This document shows positions 42,338 through 54,130 of a stretch of 64,000 nt of DNA, piece after piece. The stretch comes from Ficedula albicollis (Eukaryota > Chordata > Aves > Passeriformes > Muscicapidae): NCBI RefSeq assembly GCF_000247815.1, contig NC_021686.1, positions 7,997,512 through 8,061,511 on the forward strand, written 5' to 3'. The notes beneath the pieces were generated by a model, which had not been told where the DNA came from, searched no databases, and saw only the letters and a program-made list of their open reading frames with translations. The translations under genes were made by a program, and so were the position numbers. Within the stretch, counting starts at the first letter, position 1, and every line of letters starts with the position of its first letter.

Positions 42338-42363
42338 CCCCGCCCCCTGGCCCCGAGCGCCCC
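42248..42363 (+). repeat. 64-nt poly-C run between two copies of a 28-bp sequence
   Basis: The C-run 42272-42335 is bracketed by identical 28-bp copies at 42248-42275 and 42336-42363 (each begins GGCCCCGCCCCCTGG). The duplication is exact, consistent with one locus represented twice around a homopolymer. Confidence 0.95.
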
Positions 42364-42821
42364 CTAGCGGAGCGTGTGGTGAGGGCCCCTCATGAAGCCG
42401 CGGGAGATGTAAGGATGGGATTGAGGGAATATTGACATTACAGCCCATAATAGTCGCCGTCATGTCGTACTTAAATCCCTATCACGGTATGTGCTGCTGT
42501 CGCGTTCAACCCATCTATTGAAACTTACTAGTAACAGTCTTTCACTTCACAAATATTTATTTTCTAATTCTCAAATCTTTACTCAGGAAACCTTTTGCCC
42601 ACCAGCTGCCGTTATCCCAAAGAAATCAACCCAAAGACAAGTTAATTTTTAAAATAAAAATAACGAAGCCTTGGAATAAACTCATCTGAAATTTTAGTCT
42701 AAGCTCGTGATCTCTGTACTCTGTGGGTGATCAGGGTCCTGTGTCCAGCAGAAACTCTCAGAAACATTTCAGCCCAAAGTCTGACCTGGTGAAGATCTCG
42801 GCTTGGGCTGTGGGGGACAAG

Positions 42822-42985
42822 GCTGCTGCTGGGGACACGGCTGGACAAAGGATGTTTGGGACACAGCTGGACGGGGGGGTTTGGGACACAGCTGGACAAG
42901 GGATTTTGGACATGGCTGGACAAGGGGGGATTTTGGACATGGCTGGACAGGTTTTGGACATGGCTGGACAGGGGGGGTTGCTCCC
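42822..42985 (+). repeat. GGACA/GCTGGACA minisatellite
   Basis: Units of 22-32 bp containing GGACACAGCTGGACA or GGACATGGCTGGACA with variable G-runs, six to seven copies. Confidence 0.85.
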
Positions 42986-43084
42986 ATGAGCAGCTGAGCT
43001 GTGAGATCAGAGCAGGAGGGTACTGACCCCTCACTGCCAGAGGGCAGGTTTGGATGGGATATGGGGGAGAAATCCTTCCCTGTG

Positions 43085-43240
43085 AGGATGGGAGGTCCTG
43101 GCACAGGGTGCCCAGAGCAGCTGTGGCTGCCCCTGGATCCCTGGCAGTGTCCCAGGCCAGGCTGGACAGGGCTCGAGCAGCCTGGGACGGTGGAAGGTGT
43201 CCCTGCCATGGCACTGGATGTCCTTCAAGGTCCATCCCAT
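43085..43240 (+). mobile_element. CR1 LINE 3' fragment
   Basis: GGCACAGGGTGCCCAGAGCA, GGCTGCCCCTGGATCCCTGG, GGACGGTGGAAGGTGTCCCT and CCTTCAAGGTCC are CR1-like 3' end text on the + strand. It faces the inverted copy at 43890. Confidence 0.75.
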
Positions 43241-43889
43241 GACTCCAGGATGTGTCACCAGCTCCCGATTTAGGGAATGCTGCTGTGCCTGGCCAAACCT
43301 GTCTGACCCAAAGGAAAGGCCTGATGTGCCTGTTCCAGGCTGTTTCCTGCACGCGACACAAATGCTCATGTCACATCAAATGTTTTCGGCCACCCACATT
43401 CACAACTTTACAAAACAAAAGGAGAACTTCCTGATGAGGCCAGGAAATACCCCGTAGCTTTTGGGTTACTCTGAAAGCCATTAAACCCTAAAGCAGCACT
43501 GAAACTTGGTGATCTCTGCACACCTGTGGGCACCAGGGCTCTTTTTGTAGCTTTAAATTAGTTCTGAAACTTTGAACTCTTTCGCTTCCAATACATCCAG
43601 CAGTTAACTCTTCTTTAAGTTCTGCAAACAACATAAAATGTGATGGCGCTTTTTTAGGTCATGCTCACATGTTAGTTAAAAAAAGAGCAATATACAGAAA
43701 ATACTTGCTGTAATGTGGAGTTTCAGTGTTTTACCATGATGGACTATTGGGAGTTGTGAGGTAACTTCATCTCATGCAGTACTTTAGTGATTTAGAAGCA
43801 GTTTTATCTGAGCACAGTTCTACTGCTCAGAGCACCTTTGGCTGAGCTTTGGTCTTTGCTGCTTTAATTCTCAAATACCCAAGTGCTTC

Positions 43890-44076
43890 AATTGTAGAAT
43901 CATAGCATAATAGGATGGTTTGGTTCAGAAAGGACCTTAAAACTCATCCAGTGCCCCCCCTGCCATGGCCCGGACACCTTCCACCGTCCCAGGCTGCTCC
44001 AAGCCCTGTCCAGCCTGGCCTGGGACACTGCCAGGGATCCAGGGGCAGCCACAGCTGCTCTGGGCACCCTGTGCCA

Positions 44077-44128
<52 letters not shown>

Positions 44129-44300
44129 ACCCTGTGCCAGGGCCTGCCCACTCTCCAAGCCCTGTCCAGCCTGGCCTGGGACACTGCCAGGGATCCAGGG
44201 GCAGCCACAGCTGCTCTGGGCACCCTGTGCCAGGGCCTGCCCACTCTCACAGCCTGGAATTCCTTCCCAAAATCCCACCTAACCCTGCCCTCTGGCAATC
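43890..44300 (-). mobile_element. CR1 LINE 3' fragment containing a poly-C run and a duplicated segment
   Basis: The + strand reads the reverse complement of a CR1-like tail: CATAATAGGATGGTTTGG, AAAGGACCTTAAAACTCATC, then the CCAGGCTGCTCCAAGCCC block. A 50-nt C-run (44079-44128) interrupts it. About 80 bp from CTCCAAGCCCTG to GTGCCAGG occurs before the run (43996-44078) and again after it (44153-44234). A normal copy has this once. Confidence 0.8.
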
Positions 44301-46004
44301 GAAGGCTGTGACATTTGTTTTCAAGCCTTGGACTGAGGCTGACACAGAATTGTCCCTGTTGTACAACTGAACAGTACACAAAGAAACAAACAGAACTTCA
44401 AAGCATAGCAGGACAAATCAGGTCTGGCAGGTCTCCTGCACAAGCAGGCTGACAAGGTGGCAGGGTGTGGAATTGTGTTTCCTTCTCCAGTTTGTTTTGT
44501 CAGCAGCAATGACTCTACTTGTTTCTATTTTGTGACTTCAGCTGTGACCTCTGCAAGAGGGGAGGAACTCACCTTGCTCTGAGCATTCGGGGCTTGGGCG
44601 ATCCAAGATCCCAGCCCAGCTCAGGACCTGCTGAGCTGAGCCCACGGGGCCAGTTCTGCTGGGACACCCACACTGCTCCCTCAGCCCCAGCCCAGTGCCA
44701 CCACTGCACCCCAGAGGGGGCCCAGCTGCTGTGGGCAGGCACTGCCTAAAGCTAAGCTTTAATTAAAAGTGACTAATGGTTTTCCAGAGTTCCTACTGGT
44801 TTGCAATCCATGAATGTTTGCCAGCTCCCTGAGGCTCAAGGGACTTGGAATTGAGGGAAACTGGAAGAGTTGTACTGGAATATTGAAACAAATCCAGAAA
44901 CCTGCTTTTAGGTCATAGGTAAGGAGCAAATAAGGAAGCAAACAAGCAAACCCAGTCTGTAATTACCCAGAGTCCAGGGAGCTGCTCCTTCCTTGCCTTT
45001 GCTTTACTGTCCAGCACACCCCTGACCCTGCTCACCCGGGTGGGCTGGTGGAAGGTGCTGACTCCATTTTCAGAGGGTCCCAACCCTGAACAGCTCCACT
45101 GCAGCCTGACTTTAACAGCCTCTGTACTGAGGAGAAGAGTGACCCTGTCAGTGAGTCAGAAATGAGAGCTCATTCCTCATCACTGAATGAATCAGGAGAG
45201 TAATAGCAGGACAAACTCCTCCTTGTGTGAACAGCAGAAGAGTTATTATCAGAGTAAAAGGAACTTCTTCCATAATAATCAGAGCTAATTTACCCAAGAA
45301 GTCCTAAAAGCATCCAGAGAGCTCCAGCAGTGTCTCCCAAGGAGCCCATCCCGGAGCAGGGCTGCTCCCAGCTGAGGATCCCGGCTCCAGCCCCCCACAG
45401 CTCCCCCATCCTCTCGGGATCAGTGCCCTCCCTGGGTCGGGACCCCGAATTAAAGCAGGATCTCCTCTGCAGAGGGCTTTCCTTTGGTCCTGTCCCCGAA
45501 GGATGCCCGGAGATGAGCCCAGCTCTGGTCTGGCCCTGCCCCCGGAGCCCTGTGCCCTGGCAGGGAGGGCTGGAGCGGAGCAGAGCCCGCAGCATCCCCT
45601 CTCCTGCCACTCCTGGTGCCCGAATGCGGGCACAGAGGGCGAGTACCCCTTTGCTGGGCACAGCTCGCCTTCCTCCTGGGAACCCAGAGGCTCTGGGAAG
45701 ATCCGGCTACTTATCTTGCTGCCGAGCATGACCCCTCAACCTGATCCTCCTCCGTGTGAGAGCACCAGGGTGATCTTCTTGCTTGACGAATTTCGAGTCA
45801 CTAAACTGCTCGGCGAAAAAAAGAGAAAGTTAACTGGCCATTGCAATCTCGGGAGAGAAGGACCCCGATGCAATTTGCTTTTTATTTTGGCTTAGTTTTT
45901 TTTTTTTTTTCCCCAAGGAAAGCGAACCCGCCGCCCCCGTCCCCGCCTGCCACTAGAGGTCATTTGAGCACCGGGATAGGGACCGGCAGCGGCGGCTCCT
46001 ACCC

Positions 46005-46275
46005 TGGGCAGGAACACCTTCCACTGTCCCAGGCTGCTCCAAGCCCTGTCCAGTCTGGCCTGGGACACTGCCAGGGATCCAGGACAGCCACAGCTGCTCT
46101 GGGCACCCTGCGCCAGGGCTTCCCCACCCTCACAGGGAAGAATTTTTCCTAATATTTAATCTAACAGTTTGGAGTCATTCACCCTCGTCATGTAAAAAGT
46201 CTCTTTTCAGCTCTCTTGGATCCCTTTAGGCACTGAAAGGAGACCTCAGAGCCTTCTCTTCTCCAGGCTGAACAA
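46005..46275 (-). mobile_element. CR1 LINE 3' fragment, longer copy
   Basis: The + strand carries CACCTTCCACTGTCCCAGGC, the CTCCAAGCCCTGTCC block, TCACAGGGAAGAATTTTTCC and then the more internal TCTCTTTTCAGCTCTCTTGG and TTCTCTTCTCCAGGCTGAAC, all in reverse orientation. Confidence 0.8.
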
Positions 46276-49200
46276 CTGTAGTGAAAAAGCTGAAAAAAAC
46301 CCTCTGGTGCCTGTTTTGGGTGGTTATTTCTGTTCAGAAGGGCAGGGAATGTCCCCCTGGTAACACTCAGCCATGTCCAGCAGCAAAATCAGCAGTGGTT
46401 CATGCCCAGCACAGCCCCACACACTGGTCCCAGTGCCCTTGCCCCAGGGATGGTGACTGCCACGGGCACGGAGCAGCCGGGGCTGTGCCGTGGTGCCTGA
46501 GCCCTCTGCAGAGAGCAAACACTTGGCAGCTCCTGCGCTGCTCCCAGTGCCACCAGCTCCTGGGGGAGCACCTGGGTGTCCATCAGCACTCCTCAGCCCC
46601 CTCTGCCCAAGCTCCTTGCCTCCAACCTTTCCTGAATCTCTGTCCTCTGTGCAGCCCCTTGTCTGCATCCATCCACTCACACATCAAAGCAGTCTCAGCT
46701 TCCCTCCTCATTCTTAAGTTCTCAATACATTTTAAACCGGAATTAATTAGAGGGATCAAAGGCCTCTTCTCGCTGTCCCCTGGAGCCCTCCCTTGCCAGG
46801 CTGGCCATGCCCAGCTGGCTGCACACAGCAGCTATCAGCGGCTGCAGATGCTGGGGATCAGGAGAGGGAGAGGCAAACCCGAGCACTGCTCCTCTGCAGC
46901 TCCCTGTCTGGCTGCACTAATCGCTCAGGAGACGGTGCTGAGCTTGTGGAATTGGCTGCTGATGGGACCGCGCTTGACTTTATCCCTGGATCCTGTCTGT
47001 CTTTGAGTCATCTTGGTTGTGAGTCAGAGCAGCCGTTAATCCCTTGGAGATAAGGCCTCATCCGTGCTCTGCACGCAGGTACTGCTGCCTCTGTGCTGCT
47101 CTTCAAAACAGGAATAAATCCCTGTGAGCTGAGGCTGTGGTGGGAGCACTCCAGGACACACTTGTGGGGTGGCTCATCACGCCAGCTCCGTGTCACCTTG
47201 GGAGCCAGCCTCACCAGAGCCAGGGCTCTCAGCCACTCCTGCCCAGCAGCCTCTGCCTTCCTAGAGCCATTTACCCTGTGGGTAAACACCAGCAGGTTCC
47301 TCCTCTCCTCCAAGGCCCTGGGGATCTCCTCCCTTCCCCAGCAGGACCCTCCTGTGCCTGGTACACTTCCCTCAGCAAGGATGAGCTGAAATTCAGCATC
47401 ATTTGTGCCCTTCCTTCTAAAACCTTCTATGTGTCTGTCAGTAAATTGTTCCTAGTTTAATTTCTCCCTTTGTTAAAATGTGTTTTATCCCAGCTTAAAT
47501 CTCTCTAAGTTACACAACTTCCTGTGCCATCTATCGCTAGAAACTTGCCACATGGCAACTGGAGACCACAACTGAGTGATCTTTAACCCCCTTGACTAAC
47601 CTCTTTAATCTTTCACACCATGGCAGATTTCTGGCCCTCAAGCAGCTCTCACAGCTCTTGCCAGGGCTCTGCAGCTTCTCAGCCTTGCTGGGAGCAGAGA
47701 CACCAGCACTGCCCCCAGGATGTTACTGGTCTGACTGGTGCTGTGTAGAGAAAACTTCTCTGAGAATTGCTTTGGTATTTCCCTGTGGATACCCATGACC
47801 AACACTTCACCCATGCTCTTTTCCTGGCCATGCTCTCACCCTCTGCTGCACCCTCTGCCATCTCAGCCTGCAAGGCAGGCCCCAGCATGGGTCTGAGAGG
47901 CATCAACACCTGGGAAATCCTCTTTGTTTCCACTTTTTTATTTCCTTTTGGTACCTGCAGTGATTCATGAAACCTCTGCTGTTTCCAGAAGCAGTATCCC
48001 TCTTTTCAACCTCACCCAAGCCCCAGAAGCAGGAGGAAAAGCCCCATCCTCTTCTGCAATGAGGCACAGGTGAGCACTGGGTGCTGCCTGCCCTGATCCA
48101 GCCCACCTACACTCCTGCAGATCCCACCCAGGCAGTGAGCTCAGCACTCAGAAATGCTGCTCTGCTTTTCCCAGCTTTTCCAGCCACCCACAGGGTGGGA
48201 GACCCTGCTGTGCTGGCCTCACCCGTGTCATCAGGGATGATGTTCTCCTCCTCTCTTGTTCTCCCTAACCCAGGGAGTCGGAGCCACATTTGTATGCAGA
48301 GTTTGAGAGCAATTAAATTGAATTCTAATTATTGTATATCGCAAATTAGCATTTTCTACTATGCTAATATTAATTGGTAACATGCCGATAAGGCGTATCA
48401 GGCAGTCAGGACGGAGCAGGAATTTGCTTGTTTGGAGAGATGTGTGAGAGCAGAAACAGCTGCAGACATGGATATCCCACAGCAGGGAGATGTTCCTGGG
48501 CTGGGGGCACTGAGGCTTGGATTCAGCCTCCAGCCTTGCCAGGGCTGGAAGTGCCAGGGCTCAGGTTGGCTTCCTCAGGCAGGGCCACTGTCAAGGGCAC
48601 CTGAAGCACAGGGTGGGTGTGATGCAGATGAGCCTGCTCCCTCCTCCCCAGCTCAGGGAGTTTGAGTGTACTTTGTTGCATTTGTGGAAAATTCAATAAA
48701 AAAAACCAATGGGAGGTTGGTTCTCAAGAGACAGCTCCCTAGTCCCTGCCTAGAGCTGCTCTCCCAATCCGCCTGGGATGTTCCTCCTCTGGAGAGAGGG
48801 AGGTGGCAAGAAGGGCATGGGGCAGGAGACCCAGTGCCATCATGTTTATCACGTTCCATGAAGTTGCTGTAGTGACCTTCACCTCTGGGAGGCTGGAATC
48901 ATGTCTAAAATAAAACCACACTGGGTCTGTGGGATGGGCATTGGTGTCTGTGGGGATGGACAAGGACACCCAGCTTCAGCTGAGCCCTGGGACTGACATT
49001 CTGGTTTGGCAGGACCCGCTCTGAGCTCGTCCCAGATGCTGTGGCAGGGGCTGGCTGTCACAAAGTCCTCACCCTGTCGGAGCCAGCATGTACAACATCC
49101 TTACATCACAGGGGAAATCCCAGAAGACAGCTGGACGCCGCTGTGCATGAGCACTTCCCTTGGGAGAGTTCATCAAGGACACAATAGCCCCTGCAGCTGG

Positions 49201-49493
49201 GAATGAGCCCCAACAGAGCCTGGAGTGGCACAGAGCTGGTGATTTGCAAGGAAACCCTTCTCGAGGAGGTTGCTGCAGTCCCCAGCAGTGGCTGGGCTTG
49301 TGGGGGCTTCCTGGAGGGAAGCCAGGAGCACAGGGATGTCCCTGACAGCTGGGAGAAGTCCTCAGCACGTTTCTGTGCTGGGAGAGAGCAGTGAGGCTGC
49401 AGGCAGATGGAGAGGGCTGTGGTGCTGGGCAGGCTGGTGGCACACAGACAGAGCTGGGTGAGGCTCAGCAGGCAGAGGAAGAGCAGTGACCAT

Positions 49494-49570
49494 TCCCCAG
49501 GACTGGCATTTCCCATCACTCATCCCCCAGGACTGGCATTTCCCATCACTCACCCCCCAGGACTGGCTTT
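49494..49570 (+). repeat. 30-bp tandem repeat, 2.5 copies
   Basis: CCCCAGGACTGGCATTTCCC units at 30-bp spacing, third copy partial. Confidence 0.9.
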
Positions 49571-50309
49571 CCCTGAGGGGCTTGTCCCAAGCCGGGGCTC
49601 TTCTCACCTGCAACTACAGTGATTTAATATCAATGATGTAATTTTGTCCCAAGTGTTATTTATCTGTCTATTGAAAAACCCCAGCCCTGTATGAGTCACC
49701 AGGCTGCACTACAGCCCTGTGATGAATTACACTTGGACACATGCTAGATGACATTTACCAATAAATTTATGCAGATTTCTCCTGTAATCCTTCTCCTCAT
49801 CAAAAGTAGTAATGCTTTCTCTAATGCAAATGCACTGTGAGAGCCTCACCACATCAAACCGAGCTGGGCTGAGTAGTTCAGAATTCAGAACGATCATCTT
49901 CATTGTGCTCATGAATAACCATTTCCTACAGATGAATATTCAACAAAGCCTTGGCAGAGCCTGGCAGCTCCTCCAGAGCCCCCTCTGATCCCTGTCCCAC
50001 TGCCCTGTCCAGCAGCTCTGGCTGGCCCTGCAGGCAGATTTCACACTGCTTTCCCTCTTTGAGCCCCAGATTTAAAGAGTGGGTGCAGAGCAGCGATGGA
50101 CTTGCAGCTCTGTGGGAGCTGTGCTGAGCTTTCCTCTCCACCCAGACCTTTCCATCCCACGACCACAACCTCCCCTGGCATCCTCAGCCCACGTGGGCTC
50201 CACGTGGGCCCCATCATGGGGTCACACCATTGTTGAGACCAGAAGGCTCCAGCACCAGGCTCATCCCCTGTCCTTGGCACTCACCCCTGCCCTTGACCAA
50301 CACTTCACT

Positions 50310-50455
50310 GGCACACGGTGCCCAGAGCAGCTGTGGCTGCCCCTGGATCCCTGGCAGTGCCCAAGGCCAGGCTGGACAAGGCTGGGAGCAGCCTGGGACA
50401 GTGGAAGGTGTTCCTGCCATGGCAAGGAGTGGAATGAGATGATCTTCAAGATCCT
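50310..50455 (+). mobile_element. CR1 LINE 3' fragment
   Basis: GGTGCCCAGAGCAGCTGTGG, CCAAGGCCAGGCTGGACAAG, GGTGTTCCTGCCATGGCAAG and ATGATCTTCAAGATCC mark a CR1-like 3' end on the + strand. Confidence 0.75.
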
Positions 50456-50850
50456 CTGCAACCCAGACCAGTTTGGGATCTCTGATTCTTTCTCTGAAGA
50501 CCCTGCAAAAACCTGGCAGTGTCTGCTCCTTCAGCTCCCAGTCCAATCATGTGCTCCTTGCTGTGTACAAGGAGGGGCTCCAGCTTCCCAGCTGTGGCTC
50601 TGCAGAGGGGAGAAGGCAGGGGGAATGTCAGGACACTAGGACAGGTCTGCTCGGTGAGTCCCCAACACCCAGCAGGAAGCACTTACCCCATAACGCCCCA
50701 GGCTGGGCACAGCAGGGATCACTGAACACCCCCCGGTGCTGGAGGGGGGATGCTGAACGTGCAGAGCCCTCAGCAGCCTCTGATCAGTGGGGTTTACATT
50801 TTTATTCATTCTAAAGATGATTACATTGTGAGCAGTGATGATCCAAGCTA

Positions 50851-50930
50851 ACGAACCGCCTGCCACTTTGTGGCTTGGCAGGAAGTCAGAACGACCCGCC
50901 TGCCACTTTGTGGCTTGGCAGGAAGTCAGG
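50851..50930 (+). repeat. 40-bp tandem duplication
   Basis: CCGCCTGCCACTTTGTGGCT units from 50856 and 50896, nearly identical. Confidence 0.93.
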
Positions 50931-51714
50931 CTGCTGGAGTTGTGGGCTTTTCCTTCAGTCCAAAACACAGACAATATGGAAATAAATGATTTCTTTCACA
51001 GTTGTTTAATATAATTTTCTCTGCTCTGGGTTTTATGCTCTGACATCCTGGCAGTCCCAGTTAACCCAGGGCAGGGGCAGCTCCAGCACTCCAGAGAGTT
51101 CCCTGCCAGCTGGACCAGCAGCAGGAATGGGAGAAGAGCCAGGAGAGGCTGCAGCTGAGGCTGCTGAAGGGATTGGCTGGGAGAGGGGCAGCAGTGCAGG
51201 GCACTGCTCTAGCTCAGCCCCAAAGACTTCTTCTGGAGCCCAACAGCACCAGCAGCAGGCTTTCCATGATCTGGGAGGTTAAGAGGCACTTGAGCCTGAG
51301 GTGAGACCCTCTGGAACACACTCAGAGTGATTTATGGATTCTCCACTCACCCAGAACCAGCTCAATGCCCTTCTTCTACTTCTATTTATTTTTCTTGTTA
51401 TCACTGTGAAATAAATATGAAGAGGATCTAAATTCAGGCTCTTAACCCAGACTTTGCTGCTGCAGGACCAGCGAAGGGGGAGCTTGGGGTTGTGATTGTT
51501 CAACTCCCAAATCAGATGTTTTCATACTATCTGCTCTGCATGGGAAGTTCCTTCCTGCCATAACTGGAGGAAAAACAAGCTTGAAAATGCACAAAACACC
51601 CCTAGAGAACTGGGAGGTGCTGGGGAAAGCAGCAGCCCAACAGGTATTTGCCAGGAGCCACCCTGGATGTGCCTGGCAGTGATGTGGGCAAGCAACACCA
51701 GGGGAGAAGCTGCA

Positions 51715-51962
51715 TCCATCCCCTGCTGCTTTCCTGCATCCCCTGCTGCTGCTCTCCTGTATCCACTGTTGCCCTCCTGCATCCCCTGCTGCTGCCCTCC
51801 TGCATGCACTGCTGCTCCTCTCCTGCATCCCCTGCTGCTTTCCTGCATCCCCTGCTGCTGCTCTCCTGTATCCACTGTTGCCCTCCTGCATCCCCTGCTG
51901 CTGCCCTCCTGCATCCCCTGCTGCTGCTCTCTTGCATCCCCTGCTGCTGCTCTCCTGCATCC
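51715..51962 (+). repeat. CTG-rich minisatellite
   Basis: About ten units of 24-30 bp, each built on TCCTGCATCCCCTGCTGCTG with variants GTATCCACTGTTGCC. A higher-order block (TGCTTTCCTGCATCCCCTG to the TGTTGCCC variant) occurs twice. The long open frames across it are an effect of periodicity. Confidence 0.92.
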
Positions 51963-52822
51963 TCTGGGTACAGTACCTGAGCGAAGGCTTTTGTTCTACA
52001 AAGCTTGTGAGGCTGCTCCAGTCGTGCTGGATGTGGTTCCCACCATCCCACCACCCTCCTGGGTGCCCAGCACTGCCTGGACCCACAGCTCCCATCTGTC
52101 CTGTGCCAGCCTCACCTGTGCCACTGCTGCTTCACAAGGATTTCTGAAGGTTCAGGCTATGAAATCCTGCCCTTGGTATAAACATTTTAATTACAAGTTT
52201 CCGGGACTTCTTTCCTAAGATAAACACATTTTAATTGCAAATTGCTTCTGCTGTCTTTACCCACCCCCCAACACTGCCAGCAGCTGCTGGTTTTAATATT
52301 TAATGAAACTGCCTCTGGGCTGGATGCAGCAGCAGGGCTGGGGGCACCTGAGAGTGCCTGGGGAGGGCCATGGGGACAGCCTGGGGTGCAGGACAGGGGC
52401 AGCTCCTCGGTTCTGCACAGCCACCACTGCTGGGGGTGACCCTGGCACAAGGAGCTGTGCTTGGAGCACAGCAGCTGTGACATGTGCCCCTGCCAAAAGG
52501 GACAGTCACCTGCAGTGAGTGAATCCCCCAGCAGGCTCAGGAGGCTCTGGGCAGTTCCTGGGCTAATCCCCCATGGCAGAGGGTCCAGCCATGGCCACCT
52601 GCCCATGGCTTCCTTCAGCCCCTCTGCAGTGGCACAGCCGTGAGCGGGCGCTCCGTGTGCCCCGTGCCACCGCTGCCTGTCCCTGGAGCCACCCCACGAC
52701 GAGGAAATGCCATTAGGAAATGCCATCAGCTGCTCGTGTGGCATCTCACGTGCCACCACTTGTAGGTCAGGTCTCTGGGCACGGGCACCACGTGTTGGAG
52801 CCCTGCAGCACTGAGCCACCAG

Positions 52823-52845
52823 AGCTGCGGCCACGGCAGCCGGGG

Positions 52846-52891
<46 letters not shown>

Positions 52892-52920
52892 AGATCTGCG
52901 GCCACGGCAGCCGGTGCTGC
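52823..52920 (+). repeat. 43-nt poly-C run between two copies of a 20-bp sequence
   Basis: The C-run 52849-52891 is flanked by CTGCGGCCACGGCAGCCGG on both sides (from about 52825 and 52896). Same architecture as the run at 42272. Confidence 0.93.
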
Positions 52921-53099
52921 AGGGCTGGGGGTTTGTCACCTGCGCGGTGCCTGGGTGGCCTCTGTGGTGACACCCTGGCTGAGGCAGGGCTGGCAGAGCT
53001 CAGGGAACACCTGCACGGGGCCACCCGGTGCTGTGCCACCCCCAGAACAGTGCTCTGGCGTGTGTGTTCAGCTGCCACCCCCAGCCCGAGTGGCACTGC

Positions 53100-53152
53100 C
53101 CCTCCCAGGCACGGCTGTCACCCTGGCTGTCACCCTGGCTGTCACCTCGGCT
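53100..53152 (+). repeat. 15-bp tandem repeat, three copies
   Basis: GGCTGTCACCCT repeated three times. Confidence 0.85.
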
Positions 53153-53809
53153 CCTGGGGAGCTGGCTCTGCCGTGCTCTGGGGTCTGCTCCAGCACAGGG
53201 ACACACGATCAGCCACACACAGGCCCTGGGAGTGTTTTAAACCCACCCTGCACCACCAGAATCTCACATAGGAAACCAACTGAGAGCTCCCACTGCTCTG
53301 CCTTTTATTCCTTCACTTTTTTTCCCCCTTTTCTCTCTTCAAATGTTCCTTTGAAACCCAAACTTCCTGCAGTTTGAAATGGACAATCAGGCCGCCCCGG
53401 CAGCTGCAGCCCAAGAGCTTCAGCTCTTGGCAGGAGGATCAGAACTACAAAACTATTTCTTTGAGGCAAATTATGCATTCATCCAGCTCATTTGAAACAA
53501 AATATGATTTGCAATTTAACTTTCCATAATGAGCTCCTGCTATTATACCGTTTCCATAATGGCTGGTTTCATTGGAACAGATTGTTGGTGCACATGGTTT
53601 ACAAAACATTTTCAATGCAAGCCCCGTTTTTTCTTATTTTAAATAGCAACAGCTGCTAAGCATGATAATTATTGTATTTCATCAAAATAAACTTACCGAG
53701 TTGCTTCTTGATGCCACTCGTCACAATTTTCCAGCGGACCTGCAGGTTGCTAAAGAAGCTGCAACTTTAATTCAGCAAAGTGAGAGCAGCACCTCATCCA
53801 AGTCCCTGC

Positions 53810-53817
53810 CTGTGGCA

Positions 53818-53858
<41 letters not shown>

Positions 53859-54130
53859 AGGGACCCCTTCCACTATCCCAGGCTGCTCCAAGCCTGGCCT
53901 TGGACACTGCAGAGATGTGGCAGCCACAGCTTCTCTGGAAAACCTGTGCCAAGGCCTGCCTACCCAAAGAAAGAGCTTTTCCTAACATCTAGTCCCAGCC
54001 TACTCTCTGAGAGTGTGAAGCCATTCCTCCCTGTCCTGTCACTACATGCTCTGGGGTCTCCCTCCATCCTTTCTGTAGGTTCCCTTTGGGTACTGGAACA
54101 CCAGGAGCAGGCAATGAGGAGCTGTGCTAA
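53810..54130 (-). mobile_element. CR1 LINE 3' fragment with a 38-nt poly-C run
   Basis: The + strand shows a CR1-like tail in reverse: GGCAGGG, then a C-run at 53821-53858, then CAGGGACCCCTTCCACTATC, GGCTGCTCCAAGC and further CR1-like text to about 54100. In other copies GCAGGGACACCTTCCA is continuous, so the run splits a normal motif and repeats CAGGG. Confidence 0.75.

Noticed and set aside
46281..47006. 241-codon plus-strand frame starting in a CR1 tail
   Set aside because: No recognisable domain; starts inside transposon-derived DNA; no splice or promoter support.
49494..51962. Regular direct repeats considered as a CRISPR-like array
   Set aside because: Units are contiguous or drift without unique spacers, and the DNA is vertebrate; these are minisatellites.
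51442..52218. Long frames on both strands over the CTG-rich minisatellite
   Set aside because: Unit lengths that are mostly multiples of three keep frames open; there is no sequence outside the repeat that looks coding.
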